From: Viola odorata
Taxonomy: Eukaryota > Streptophyta > Magnoliopsida > Malpighiales > Violaceae
Direction: 5' to 3'
DNA: 64,000 bases
Assembly (NCBI GenBank): GCA_963691705.1
Contig: OY829538.1
Location: 52,417,151 to 52,481,150 of the forward strand
Shown here: positions 1-11,345 of the stretch, piece by piece
Layout of the letters: each line of letters opens with the position of its first letter
Numbering within the stretch: the first letter of the stretch is position 1
Program-made: the position numbers and the translations under genes
Notes under the pieces: generated by a model
The model's database searches: none
Told to the model about the DNA's origin: nothing
What the model saw: the letters and a program-made list of their open reading frames with translations, nothing else

Positions 1-1508
1 TGTCAAGAAGTACTAACGCTAACGTTTTGTGATTGTGCAGTGCCTCCGCCTGGTTGGGAGCCTGAGTATTTCCGAAGGAGGAGGAAACAGGAGGCGAAAA
101 AGAAAGTTGCCGCTGAAGCTAGGGCTGCTGCTGCCGCTAACGCCGAGGAAGGGGAGGCCACCGCTACCGCTAACGTTACGGGCACTCGGGTTGTAAAATA
201 GAAAAGGCCTAGGAAAGCACGTGCTGCCCCATCCGTTTTGTCCCAGACTGTTGTCTCTTCAGAGGCTACATGCTTCCACCACTCAGGTGAGCATTTTTCT
301 TATTTTTAAAACTGTCTTTCTTTTTACACGATTTCCTTATCACGTTCTGCGCTATTTAGGAAGTCGTTGCTGCTTCTGTCCCCTCTACCTCCCAGGGAGA
401 TATGGGTATCGCCGATGTCCTTCGCGAGCGTCAGAAGAAGGCTCGCTATGATCTTCAGAATAGCTCTTCTTCCTCGGCCGCCAATCGTAGTTCGAGTGCC
501 CTTGGGGGCGAGGGTGCGTCTGCTGATCTATCTGAACCTGTTGATTTTGGCGGTCAACCCCATGTGCCTCCTGGTTCTCCGATTCATTCTGCGCACACCC
601 CAACGGGCTATGATTCTGATGCCCTTAATCCTGAGGTGCCCGGAGGTAATGAGGTCTCAATGCCTAACGTGGAGGGCTCCACTAGCCGGCCAGCTTCTCC
701 TGGCGCGTTGTTCTTTGTTCCGATGCCTCATCCAACTATTGCGAGGGGTGGCCCCGTCCCTGCCTTAATGGCTGATATCTCTCCATACGAGCCTCCTCTC
801 CTGCCAACTCATCACGTTAGCTTACGCTCCTTTAGGGACAGTATTCTGCAGTTTCCTGCCGATGCTGATCATGAGACTGTGATTTCCTCTACCGCTTATC
901 TGGTGGCAGAGATTTTGTCTCTTCCAAGGGAGAGGGATGCCTTTGTGGCTCGGGGCGAGCAGGGGCGCATCAATTTCCTTCGCTCTCAGGCGTTTTCTAC
1001 ACTTTGCCATCTTCACTATATGGATGAGGAGAATGCCAGAGCTGTAGCTAACGGGCAAGGAGAGATAAACAGGCTGCTGGAAGAGCGACAGCGTCTTGAA
1101 AATGCCCTTGCTGCTGCCAACGAAGGTATGGAGACTGCTCGGGGAGAGGCTACCGCGGTTAAACAAGAGTTGGAGGCCGCTAAGTTGGCTTTGGAGGAGG
1201 AGAAGCGGCAACGCGCTGATCTGGCCATACGCCTCTCTCAGGAGGAGAATAGCCTGCGTCTGGAGAGACAGAGAAACGCTGAGCTATCTGCCGATTCCTC
1301 CCTTAACGCTGAGAAGAACCGTTGGTACTTAGAGCAGGGTGGGGGAATCATGTCAGAAGCCGTGATGCATCATTATGGAGTTGAAGAGCTCCGTATTGAC
1401 GATCTCTCTGCTTATTTTGACAAGAGAGCCTCAACCGTTAATGATAGCGGTTTCTACCAGTGGAAGGCTGCTCAGCAAGAAGGGGTCAACGCGCCGCCCA
1501 ATCTTTAG
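1..1508 (+). pseudogene. Antisense ORF (aORF) of E1, C-terminal part; coiled-coil protein
   Basis: Runs opposite to gag-pol, in the place where Tat elements carry an aORF of unknown function. A splice acceptor (TGTGCAG) ends at 40. Exon 41-286 encodes a basic, Ala-rich stretch; an intron 287-359 (GTGAGC...TTTAG) follows; exon 360-1508 encodes the C-terminal region. From about 1020 to 1330 the product is a heptad-rich coiled coil (repeated EEKRQRA/ENALAAANE-like segments), then a conserved tail ending QWKAAQQEG. The homologous exon order in E2 aORF B (intron 44880-44971, then SVPPSGDM) matches SVPSTSQGDM here. A TAG at 199-201 and an apparent 1-nt frameshift near 270 break it. The Transposase_28-like N-terminus would be left of the window. 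Confidence 0.75.
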
Positions 1509-1906
1509 ACTTTTTGTTGTTTAGATGTTTTACATTTTTGTGGCTGACGGGCCCGTCCATATTTTGTACTTTAAACGATGTCGGCCTTGACTTGCCTAAT
1601 CCACGCTTTTTGGATAGAAGTTCTTTATCTGCTTTTCTTCATAATGTCGTTTGATCACTTGTCCGCATGGGACATTTGGCGTTAGGTTTCCATAGACATA
1701 TAGTTTCGCGTTGTATCTCGTTAGCTTTTCATCAGCTGCATTCAAGTAGCATGTCCATTATATCCTCCGATAGCCTTTCTGAGAGTAAATCAGCGTTGCT
1801 TCCGCATCTACTACACTCATATTCCTGCCGTCCCTTGTTGTCAGAGGGGGCTTTACGTCTGTTTCAACGTTGTTGTTGCAGTATGGTCACCTCTCTGTCA
1901 TCGTTT
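1509..1906. other. E1 spacer between aORF stop and tandem array
   Basis: About 400 bp of T-rich unique sequence downstream of the aORF stop; presumably its 3' UTR. I see no ORF of note and no obvious repeat. Confidence 0.5.
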
Positions 1907-2356
1907 CACCGGGTATCGACCGCGCGGCTACTAGTTAGGATTTCTTTTGTTTCTTCTCGCCACAGATAGGTTCCAACATCGCTTCACCGGGTATCAACCG
2001 CGCGGCTACTAGTTAGGATTTCTTTGTTTTCTTTCACCACAGATAGGCTTCATCATCGCTTCACCGGGTATCAATCCGCGCGGCTACTAGTTAGGATTTC
2101 TTTGTTTTCTTTCGCCACAGATAGGCTCCATCATTGCTTCACCGGGTATCGACCGCGCGGCTACTAGTTAGGATTTCTTTGTTTCCTTTCGCCACAGATA
2201 GGCTCCAACATCGCTTCACCGGGTATCAACCGCGCGGCTACTAGTTAGGATTTCTTTGTTTCCTTTCGCCAGATATAGGCTCCAACATCGCTTCACCGGG
2301 TATCAACCGCGCGGCTACTAGTTGGGATGTCTTTGTTTCCTTTCGCCACAGATAGG
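1907..2356. repeat. 77-78 bp tandem repeat, about 5.8 copies, in E1 3' spacer
   Basis: Monomers start with CACCGGGTATC at 1907, 1985, 2062, 2140, 2217 and 2294, giving steps of 78, 77, 78, 77 and 77 bp. Each contains CCGCGCGGCTACTAGTTAGG and ends in a TTTCGCCACAGATAGGCT block. E2 carries only a single diverged monomer (46515-46559). Array formation in the 3' spacer of Tat/Ogre elements is known from published work as a source of satellite DNA. Confidence 0.9.
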
Positions 2357-2852
2357 CTTTGGGGAGTGCCTCGTCTTAGTGAGCTGCCTGATCAGGACCA
2401 GCCATCACAAGGATAGGACTTTTCACCCCCAAGCGTTGTACCTCACGTCCGTGGAATCGTGCCTCGTCTCAATGGGCCGTCTATGTGAGCACGGTTACCA
2501 CAAGGATAGGATTTTCACTTCCAGGACGGAGTTGGTCTCTCCTTGGGGAGTGCCTCTGTTTATGGGGTTACCACAAGAATAGGATTTCACTCCCAAGGAT
2601 TCCGGGGCGTGCCTCATCTTAACGGGCCGTCTATGTGAGCACGGTTGCCGCAAGGATAGGATTTTCACTCCGGGGAGCCGTTTGGGGTCGTGCCTCGTCT
2701 TAATGGGCCGTCTATGTGAGCACGGTTACCACAAGGATAGGATTTTCACTCCCAAACGCCTTGTTATGCCAGGGCGTGCCTCGTCTTAGTGAGCTGTCTG
2801 ATCAGGACCAGCCATCACAAGGATGGGATTTTCACTCCTGGCATTCTTCGCT
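2357..2852. repeat. Irregular 60-92 bp tandem repeat in E1 3' spacer
   Basis: About six copies of a unit that starts near GTGCCTCGTCTTA, continues with GAGCTGYCTGATCAGGAC or GGCCGTCTATGTGAGCACGG, and ends CACAAGGATAGGA..TTTTCAC. Units begin around 2366, 2458, 2548, 2609, 2692 and 2778. Each carries a short inverted repeat (CCGT..ACGG or CTGATCAG). The same unit is found in E2 at about 46597-47040. Confidence 0.75.
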
Positions 2853-3016
2853 ACCTGCATATTACCAGTAGCAAACGCACGGTGAATATCTCAAAATTCA
2901 TTTATTAGAATAACTTTGATGTTACCCGATTAGCTCCTGGAGTGGTATAACCTCAACCGAGCGATGTTCTAAGAGTTCTGCAGGGGCGTTCCTTCGAGCA
3001 TTTCCAGGTGGTATGC

Positions 3017-6000
3017 TCATTTTCCCACAATGCGGGTGACACGATACGGTCCATCCCAGTTTGGACTGAGTTTTCCCATACGTTGTCCTGCTGCCCGTCT
3101 ATCCCTGAGCACTAAATCTCCGGTTTTGAGCAATCGCTCCCTCACTTGCCGGTTGTGATATTGTGCCATTTTCCTTTTGTAGTCAAGGGTTTTCAGGAGG
3201 GTTTCCTCTTGTGTTTCTGGTAGAGTATAGAGGTTAGCTCGTAACCTTTCTTCATTGTTTTCTTCTTTGAAGTGAGCCACCCAGAGGCTCATCATGCCAA
3301 TCTCGACTGGTGTGATAGCCTCGGTTCTGAATGCTAACGCGAACGGGGTCTCTCCCGTGCTGGCCTTGACAGTCATGCGGTAGGCCCATAGTACATATGG
3401 CAATTCGTCTGGCCATTTCTTCTTGGACCCTTCCAAGTTTCTTTTGATGCCACTAAGGATGCTGCGGTTAGTTACTTCCGCCTGGCCGTTGGTTTGGGGA
3501 TGTGCCACAGAGGAGAATCTTTGCTCTATCTGGAACTCTGCACATTGATCCCTGAAGAACTGGCTTGTAAATTGTGTCCCGTTGTCGCTAACTAGCACGC
3601 GTGGTACTCCAAATCGCATGATGACTTGGTGTTTGAAGAAACGCCAAAAAATTTTGGTGGTGATGGTAGCTAACGCCTCGGCTTCGGCCCACTTTGTGAA
3701 GTAATCTACCGCTACGACCACAAATTTTAACTGAGATCTGGCCTTTGGAAACGGGCCCAGGATGTCAATCCCCCATTTTGCAAACGGGCACGGTGCGACT
3801 ATTTCTGAAATTGGCACAGCAGGTGTTCGAGGAATCTTAGCATATTCCTGGCATTTCTGACAGGTTTTCACGAAGTTATGACAATCCCGTCGAATGGTGG
3901 GCCAGTAAAATCCTGATCGAAAGACTTGGGCTGCCAGAGTACCGCTAGCAATGTGCATGCCACATATCCCTTCGTGAATTTCACGTAACACATGTAAGCC
4001 TTCTTGCTCCGTTATGCATTTAGCGGCAGGATGGGAGAAACATCTTCGTATTCTCCGTTATAATATGTGCATCGTGCTGCCCGTTTTAGGACTTTCTTTC
4101 TCTCTGTCTGGTCCCCCGGTAGTTTATCGTGTTTCAGATATTCTATCACTGGGATCCTCCAATCATTTTCCATTTCTTCCACACAGAGCGATGCCTGCTC
4201 TTCCATGAAAGAAGGTGTAGGCAGTTCTCCATAGCGCACGTCACTGGGTATTGAGGCTTCCAGATGGGCTGCCATCTTGGTGAGGCTATCGGCCTCTTCA
4301 TTGTTTTCTCTAGGAATGTGCTCAAAGGTGACCAGGGTGCCTTTTTCCTGTATCTTTGACAGCTCGTGCTTCACTTTGGCTAAGTATTGGGCCATGATGG
4401 GTTCTCTGGCTTGGGAGTTCCCCAGAACCTGATCTATTATTAGCTTGGAATCTCCTCGGATCTTTAAACGTGTTCTGTCTTCCTTCTCCACACCAGGAGT
4501 GGCTCCGATAGAGAAACTGTTTCCAATTCTGAGTCCTGCCAGCAGCGCTTCGTATTCAGCCGCATTGTTGGACAATGGCTGCAGGATTCTGATGGCGTAT
4601 CGCATCTCCAGGCCGTTTGGTCCAACTAAGAAAACTCCTGCGCCAGCTAATTCTTGATTTTTTGCTCCATCTACGTGGATGACCCACGTATCTGTATATG
4701 TCTCCGGAAACGGTAGGCATGGACTTTCTGCTTCTTCCTCCAACAGATCTATCTTTGTGTCCTTTGTGAATGTGCACTCAGCTATGAAGTCAGCTAACGC
4801 TTGGGCCTTAACGGCTGGTCTAGCTTTGTATTGCAGCCCGTATTGTTCGAGCTCGATAGCCCAAATTAGCATTCTTCCTGAAGATTCGGGTTTTCTGAAG
4901 ATTCTTCTCAACGGCTGATCTGTGAGTACAATGACGGGGTGGGCTTGGAAGTATCGATCCATCTTTCTCGTGGCTTGTACTAGAGCGAGTGCTATCTTCT
5001 CGATAGGAGCGTATCGCAGTTCGGCATCTTTCAATATATGACTAACGAAGAATACAGGACGGTGCACGTGCCCTTCACTTCGCACAAGGACGGCGCTGAC
5101 TACCTCGTCAGCTATTCCCAAATATAGATATAGTTCGTCGCCGGGCTCAGGCTTCGTCAGCACTAAATCTGATGATAGGTAAGCTTTTAGTCCTGCAAAC
5201 GCTTTCTCACATTCCTCTGTCCATCCGAAGGGAGCCTTGTTGCGGATGACTTTGAAGAAAGGCAAACATCTCTCGCCTTGCTTAGATATGAATCGCCCCA
5301 ACGCAATGATGCGCCCGGTTAACTTCTGTATCTCTTTGACAGTTCGCGGGGATATCATATCCTGGATGGCTTTTATCTTTGACGGGTTGGGTTGGATGCC
5401 CTTCCGGCTGACCACATAGCCCAAGAATTTTCCCGTTTGGAATGCAAACATGCACTTCCGCGGGTTTAACTTCATCTTGTGCTTTCTCATCACATTGAAA
5501 ACTTCTTCCAAGTCAGCAAGGTGTTCTCTGAAACTCCGACTTTTGATCAGGATGTCGTCTACGTAGGCCTCTACATTTCTCCCGATTTGATTTTCAAAAA
5601 CTTTGTTTGCCATACGTTGAAATGTTGCACCAGCATTCTTTAGCCCAAACGGCATTGCAGTATAGCAGTATGTAGCCCTAGGAGTGATGAAGGCAGTTTT
5701 TTCTTCGTCCTCTACGGCCATAGGGATTTGGTGATATCCGAAATTCGCATCTAGGGAGCTTAGATAAGCATACCCAGCGGTTTGATCGACTAACTGATCT
5801 ATTCGCGGAAGGGGATAGCAGTCCTTGGGACAGGCATTATTTAGGTCAGTAAAGTCGATGCACATGCGCCAGTCCCCATTAGGCTTTGGGACTAACACAG
5901 GATTAGCTAGCCAGGTCGGGTACTGGACTTCTCGAATGAACCCCGCCTCTGTGAGCTTTAGCAACTCCTTTTCGATGGCTGCTATCTTTTCCGATGAAAA

Positions 6001-8799
6001 AGCACGTCGCCTTTGTTGAACAGGCTTGGCGTCAGGACTAACGTTCAGCCGATGTTCTGCGACCTTCCGAGAGATTCCGGGCATGTCTGCTGGTTTCCAC
6101 GCAAACTCTCCCTTGCATTTCCTCAACAACCGGATTAATTGCGCGTTCTCTTCAAGGCTTAGTTTCTCACTAGCTAAGAGATTCGTTTCACTATCCTTAC
6201 CGATAGGGATTGATACCATCTGATCTAGCGGCTGAGTGCGCTTTTCTTCTTTATCATCGAAAGGGTCGTCTGCCACGCAAACGTAGCGGTAACAACTCCT
6301 TTGAGTCATAAGCAAGTAGCATTCGGCTGCCAGCTTTTGGTCCCCTTTGATTGAGACCACGCCGTCCCATGAGGGATATTTCATCCGCAGGTGTTTTTGA
6401 GATATGGCCACTCCAAAACGATTAAGGAATGGTCGCCCCAAAATGGCATTATACGGTAACGTTAGGTCTACGACCAGAAATAGTAGCTCTTCGGAGTGTT
6501 TGGATGTGTCTTCTCGGAAGTACACCGGCAGGGATGTTATTCCGGCTACCAGAATCGGTACTCCATCAATCCCAATAATTGGCCTCGTGCAAGACGATAG
6601 CTCACCGTCAGGTCGTTTCATCAAGTTGTACGCTTCCAATGAAAATAGATTCACTGCACTCCCGTTATCGACAAGGGTCCTTCTTACCCCATGACTTCCA
6701 ATGACGGGCGTTACAACCATCGCGTCATTATGCGGGAAGACGATGCCTTTTTCGTCCTCCTCTGAGAAAGACAATATCATTCTATCTAAGGCACTTATCG
6801 CCTCGATTTTCGTTTGTGCGCTCTCCCGTTTGCGCTTTTCTCCAGGGTTGGGCGTTTGTGGCATAATTTCCTCGCAATAGGGTGCTCCCCCCGCAATGAT
6901 ATTTATCATGGGCATTTGGTCACTATCGATAGCGAGCGCTTCTCTATTTGGCCCGAGGGGTACTGCGTTAGCCCCTGTAGCGTGCGAGGGCGCTTGCCTC
7001 TGCTCAGTTGTATTTCCAGTTGGGTTGTTTCTGGCTTCCTCCCTTGCCTTTGTGGCAAATTCCCCAAGGTAGCCCTCTTCGACCAATCGCTCTATAGCCG
7101 ATTTTAACTCTCTGCATACATCTGTTGAGTGTCCCTTGACCTTATGGAATTTGCAGTATGTATTTTCTCTTCCTCCCATGATTACTCCTGGTTTCACGGG
7201 AGCTGGGTAACGGATGGGCAAATTTCTCTGTTGGACTATTGCTAAGATCTCCGCCCTTGGGAGTATGAGAGATGGGAGGTCAGGATCGTATATCCGGCCC
7301 TTTGGTGGATCCGTTTGCTTCCGAGTGGGGGACCCTCCAGGTCTTCCTTTTGAGAAATTGCCTCTCTGCCGGTTAGAGGTCTTAGTATTATGTTCTTTCC
7401 GCTGCCCGGGATCCTCGGTGGGTTTAGCGTCTGGGGCGTTGCTGTTCAAGACGTTAGGGGCCACATATGGGTCCGCCGGCATGCCTCGGATCCATTCTCT
7501 GTTTTCTTCCTCTTTCATTCTCGCATAGTTATGCGCTTTCAGCCTCAATACATCTAGGGTCATTGGGGGGTCCACCGTTAGCGTATCTTTCAGTTTACTG
7601 TATCGACAATTGCGTTTCAGGGCCTCAATCGCAAAATCGATAGTGACACCTGGCGTTAGGGACATTTTAAGATCAAATCGACCTAAGAAGTCGTTCAACG
7701 ATTCCTGTGGTTTTCGATGGATATCGAACAACGCAGCTGCTGACTTTCTGATAGGAATAGCCGTGCTAAACTGACTTTTGGATTTTTCTTCCAACTGGGA
7801 AAAATTATCGATAGACCCAGCGGGGAGCCCTTCGAACCATAGACGTGCCACTCCTGACAGCGTCATTACGAAAATTTGACACAATGCTGCATCACTGCGC
7901 ATTTGGAATTGCACGAAATCCTTCACCTTATTGAGGTGAGAAATGGGATCTTTTGTGCCATCATATGATTCTGCTGGGAGTTTCACATGTCGATGGACTC
8001 TGTGGTGCCTGACACGGTAGCTGAACGGATGACCCACGTTAGCATCGGGGATCCTACGAGGAGGACGCTGATGTGGAATTTCAGCGTCGTATCTGGGATT
8101 TTGAGGGTCATATTCCTGATGTCTCCTAGGAGATCGGCTACGGCTCCTTGGAGTTCGAGCTCGTCGACTTCTGCTGCTAGATCTCTCGCTGTATCTAGGA
8201 GACGGATCTCTTACTATATCTCCCCGCCGATCATCCCAGGGCTCTCTATACTCGTCACGCTGGCGGACTACTTCGGGGATAGAGATTCCTCCCCTGTATT
8301 GTCCAGAATGGTCGGCAGGTCCGCGCGTGAATGGTGGGACGTTTATGGGGGCCAAGGGGAAAGGTAAGGAGGACGGGAGTGCCCTAGACTGTTAGGGCGA
8401 TAAGGGTCGTTCGTTGACAATGGACGGGGTGAAAATTACTTGGGAGGACACGCCAGGTCTAGAGACATGAGGAGTAAATCCAGCGGTCATCTCTATCAGT
8501 TGATCCAGTTGAGCTTGGAGAGCTGCTATTGAATTCACGAAAGGGTTATCCGCTTCTCCTATCATAGATCTTCCCGCCTCGGGGGTAGGATGGCTGGTTC
8601 CTGCTATATGGGAGAAGGGAGAGCAAATCTGGAATGTAACTTCTTCTGAACTTGACCCGCGAGGAAGATCTAACTCTCCTGCAGTGACGTCCTGCCCTGG
8701 GGTGGGGGCATCAGAGGTAGCGAAGGGAAACAGGCGTCTGCGGGTGTTGTATGGGATGTTGGAAGTTCAGGACAACGCCGGATCTGACTCTGAGGCCAT
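3017..8799 (-). pseudogene. E1 gag-pol polyprotein (Tat type), degenerate
   Basis: Encodes the capsid and enzymes needed for reverse transcription and integration. The start is taken as the ATG at 8799 because its first residues (MASE) match the E2 start (MGSE). Reading on: an Arg/Ser-rich region, the gag core, a CX2HX4HX4C knuckle (YCKFHKVKGH) and protease with DNGSA. Then follow RT with AYVDD (about 5548-5570), a divergent RNase H, and a second RNase H with HVDGAKN and GDSKLIIDQ, as expected for Tat elements. Integrase comes last, with the VSDNGTQF and NGQAEV motifs. Breaks: in-frame stops at 8767-8769 (TGA) and 8392-8394 (TAA), and a frameshift near 4060 just before integrase. The terminal TGA at 3017-3019 falls within a still-recognisable tail (AYHLE) that continues to about 2940; E2 has the same stop. 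Confidence 0.88.
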
Positions 8800-8863
8800 A
8801 ATCCTTCTAGCTTCGGGGAGAAGGAGCTTGGTTATTAAGGATGCTCACTTAATAGAACCAAAA

Positions 8864-8881
8864 CTCTCAATGAAAGCACCA
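8864..8881 (-). other. Primer binding site of E1
   Basis: Minus-strand TGGTGCTTTCATTGAGAG lies 3 bp inside the 5' LTR and starts with TGG, the complement of a tRNA CCA end. The identical 18-mer occurs at the same place in E2 (53083-53100), which supports its function. I could not assign the cognate tRNA from memory. Confidence 0.7.
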
Positions 8882-8884
8882 ATT

Positions 8885-9456
8885 TGATAATAATTTGTCT
8901 TCTGCCGAAGGATGTATGGCGGAGCAGCTCTTCTCAGATCAGTGTGCGCGACGGTCCACAGTACCTGCAATGCGCCGGAGGGGGTCTCCGGTGGAAACAC
9001 TCCGATGCTTAAGTCAGTAGGTGTACTGAAATTGGCAGAGTTTTGGCTAGTCAAGTCCGTTTACCTGCCTCCTTTGTGGGGGAGGTATTTATAGAAGAAA
9101 GGGGGCGTTCCCGCCCGAGTAAATGGGTACGAAGCTATCGCTCGCGTTAGGGTCTGTGGTTCGCCCTTATCATGATACGCTACCTTGGCGGTAGGTGTGT
9201 AGGTAGATATTGCTGCGGTAGGATAATGGCCGGAGCGTTAATCCTGACGCGTGGTTTCCTCTGGGGGTGAGATAACTCCTTGAGCCAAGCATGAGGTCCA
9301 TGAGAGGAGCCGGTAGGGCCCCGTTAGCCTTTGTAGCGTTAGCCTTTGGGGAAGGTAGCAATCTTGTCCCTACCGTGGTGGTGCGAAACAGTAGTTATGC
9401 CTCTTCTCACCGGGTGAAAGACGAAAATACCCTTTCTTTTAGGTGAATTGTTATCA
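8885..9456 (-). repeat. 5' LTR of E1
   Basis: 572 bp beginning TGATAATAAT and ending TTGTTATCA on the plus strand (TG...CA termini). It directly abuts the primer binding site. On the minus strand a TATA box (TATAAATA, 9086-9093) sits within a GC-rich context. It shares blocks with the E2 LTR around the GCGCCGGAG motif and the ATGCTTAAGTCAGT motif, but is clearly a different subfamily. The mate LTR is off-window. Confidence 0.8.
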
Positions 9457-9659
9457 CCTCTTATCATGACCTACGAGTCCCTTGTGGACGAGTGATAAGT
9501 TGTATTCCTACCCCATTTCTATATCTTTTTTTACAACTAAATTTGGTGCCTTTGACACGCAATCACCCTCCTTACTGGGGGAGTGTAAGAATTCGAGTAA
9601 ACGTCAAAGGACCCAAAACTTTTCTTTTTCGACCTCTTGCGACCCTTACATCGAGAGAG

Positions 9660-9746
9660 TCACCTTTTTCGGTGCGGCGGAGAAGGATCGTCAGAATCGG
9701 GAGAAGTTGGAGGAGTGGGTGGAGAGTCACGCTCGTCCGCATCCAT
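9660..9746 (-). pseudogene. Remnant of the Pro-rich small antisense ORF (E3 copy)
   Basis: Twenty-eight codons from ATG 9746 to a TGA at 9660-9662. Residues 7-23 (DSPPTPPTSPDSDDPSP) match the E2 protein at 34806-35237 (DSPPTPPTSPDSDNPPP). The E2 protein is 143 aa; here a stop and frame change follow immediately, although basic residues continue in other frames. This is a broken copy. Confidence 0.7.
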
Positions 9747-10277
9747 GAAATATGAGTCGGCCATAAAACTGCAAGCAATCTCAACAGAGAAACAAAATGA
9801 AGATGAATAGCGAAAGAAAGAAAAATCCCATTAAATAGCCATGGCGAAAGTGCACTCCTTACCCTTTCGCACGCCCTCTGAGGATAATTAATACGCCTTA
9901 AGGAGACTTATCATAATTGCAAAATCTGATCCAGTGATCACCCCTGTCGGAAATCTACACTAATCTAGAGGTGCTAAGAAAACCGCCCAATCAGTTAGCA
10001 TTGAAAAGACGGCGCGAAATTAATGCGAGAAACGGTTAGCAGCAGCTTTTAATCACCATTTGGTGAATAAGAAAAGGAAAGTCTTATGGGAATCTGATCA
10101 ATGGCAGGCCCGTTTTCAGTTGGGCTAAAGATAATCCCGATGGATGCGTCAAAGCAGAATACCACAAGCAAAGTCACAGAAAGTCATTTTATTTATGGCC
10201 TAACGGCCTGAACTTACATCCGCACACATACAAAATACAAAAGAAAAATAAAGGGACACTAGGACGACTGCAAGAGG

Positions 10278-10636
10278 TCAGGCATTGGACCCAGCGTCGT
10301 CATCTAGCACGATAGGAATCTCCCTTAGAGCATCCGCCACAGAAGTCAGTTCGGAGGAGGAAACTCTCATGCCCTTCAAGAAGCATCCCAGCAAATCCTT
10401 CCTTTGCTGCAGCATGGTGATGACCACCTCAATGCGGGAAACAGCAGCAGCCAACTGAAATCCTCCAGGGAAGCTGCACCTAGCCTGGACAGAAGAGGGG
10501 TCATCATCCCCTGAAGTTCCAGAATGTCCTTAGAGGTCTTGATTAGCATGGTCTCTAGAAAGCCGACGTCGGCTTCAGTGAGATTCTTCAGAGTATGGGA
10601 CATAGAGATCAAGAAATTTCTGGTCAGTTCATCCAT
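10278..10636 (-). pseudogene. Frameshifted copy of the 123-aa small antisense ORF (E3 copy)
   Basis: Starts at ATG 10636 and matches the E2 ORF at 33969-34340 closely (DVGFLE, TSKDILELQGM, SRLGAASLEDF). A single-nucleotide shift just after LEDF (about 10450) breaks it. Past that point the homologous frame resumes through a LLGCFLKGM-like segment to a stop at 10278-10280. A TATA box lies upstream on the minus strand (GGGCCTATAAATT, around 10690-10705) and an AATAAA downstream (10188-10193); both have equivalents in E2. Function unknown. Confidence 0.75.
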
Positions 10637-10845
10637 GGTGAAAATGTCAGAAGAAATACAAAAGAGATTAGAAGAACTAATGCAATGGAAAATCTAATTT
10701 ATAGGCCCAAGGGAATGACGGTTTAAAAAGACATACCTCTCGATAATCGCACCACCCCATTATCTCACAGAACCTGGAACAGACAAGGCTGAAAATAGAG
10801 CGATAGCCCTTGGTGAACACTCGGGCTCATTTTTGGTTGGGCTTA

Positions 10846-11345
10846 TGATAACTATAGATGTAACTTCAGGGACATTTTCGTCCTTACACCTAGCGTTAAG
10901 GCCGGAACACTATAACTTCCACTAGGCGTCTGCTTCTATGGCCACCGCCACTCATCTCACACAATGATAAACCTTGGGATGGTCGACATCAGCAGGGGAG
11001 GGGGGTCTTACACGTTATCCAGCCACACGCACGGGGTTATCCCATCCCAGGCAACCCATGACGTCACTTGAGGAACGTGGGCGTTATCTTCCCTAGATAA
11101 CGCCCACCCCCTAGAGATAACGACCCATATTTTACCTATAAATACCCCACCATTCAAGACAAAAGGTAAGCCTACGATCGCGAGTCGAACGCCTGCCATT
11201 TGGAATAGCTTTACTGACTTAAGCATCAGAGTGTTTATGCCGGAGACCCCCTCCGGCGCTTTGCAGGTACATCGGACGGCGAGCACAGAGATTCTGAACG
11301 GTCATCTTCCTCACTTACCCCACTCCAGAACTCCGAATCTTATCA
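10846..11345 (+). repeat. 3' LTR of E3
   Basis: 500 bp, TGATAACTAT to CGAATCTTATCA. It is related to the reverse complement of the E2 LTR at both ends and in the GCGCCGGAG block. TATA box TATAAATA at 11137-11144; the palindrome TGACGTCA at 11059-11066 lies about 70 bp upstream. The expected right target-site copy would be TATAT (11346-11350), not testable here. Confidence 0.8.
11059..11066. promoter_or_regulatory. TGACGTCA bZIP-type palindrome in E3 LTR
   Basis: Perfect TGACGTCA upstream of the LTR TATA box. Plant bZIP factors of the TGA/CREB-like type bind TGACG cores. The same palindrome is repeated in the E2 LTRs. Confidence 0.5.

Larger units (their letters stand above)
1..9456 (-). mobile_element. 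Tat-type Ty3/gypsy LTR retrotransposon E1, 3' end beyond window
   Basis: Reading on the minus strand from the right, the element has a 5' LTR (8885-9456), a primer binding site (8864-8881), gag-pol (8799-3017), a spacer rich in tandem repeats (2852-1907) and an ORF in antisense orientation (plus strand, 1508 to the left edge). Gag-PR-RT-RNase H-second RNase H-integrase order plus an antisense ORF between pol and the 3' LTR is the published architecture of the Tat lineage (Retand-like). The 3' LTR lies left of the window, so the target-site duplication (right copy would be CCTCT at 9457-9461) cannot be checked. Its right flank is another Tat element in opposite orientation, so this looks like a nested insertion. 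Confidence 0.85.
9457..11345 (+). mobile_element. 3' end of Tat element E3, opposite orientation to E1
   Basis: Contains, left to right, remnants of the two small antisense ORFs seen in E2 (minus strand here, 9660-9746 and 10278-10636) and a 3' LTR (10846-11345) joined through the same CTCATTTTTGGTTGGGCTTA junction as E2. Because the cassette is on the minus strand, gag-pol would be on the plus strand, i.e. left of E1. The simplest reading is that E1 jumped into E3, and the rest of E3 lies beyond the left edge. Confidence 0.75.

Noticed and set aside
9482..9755. Two overlapping plus-strand open frames right of E1
   Set aside because: They are shadows of the Pro-rich small ORF remnant on the minus strand of E3.
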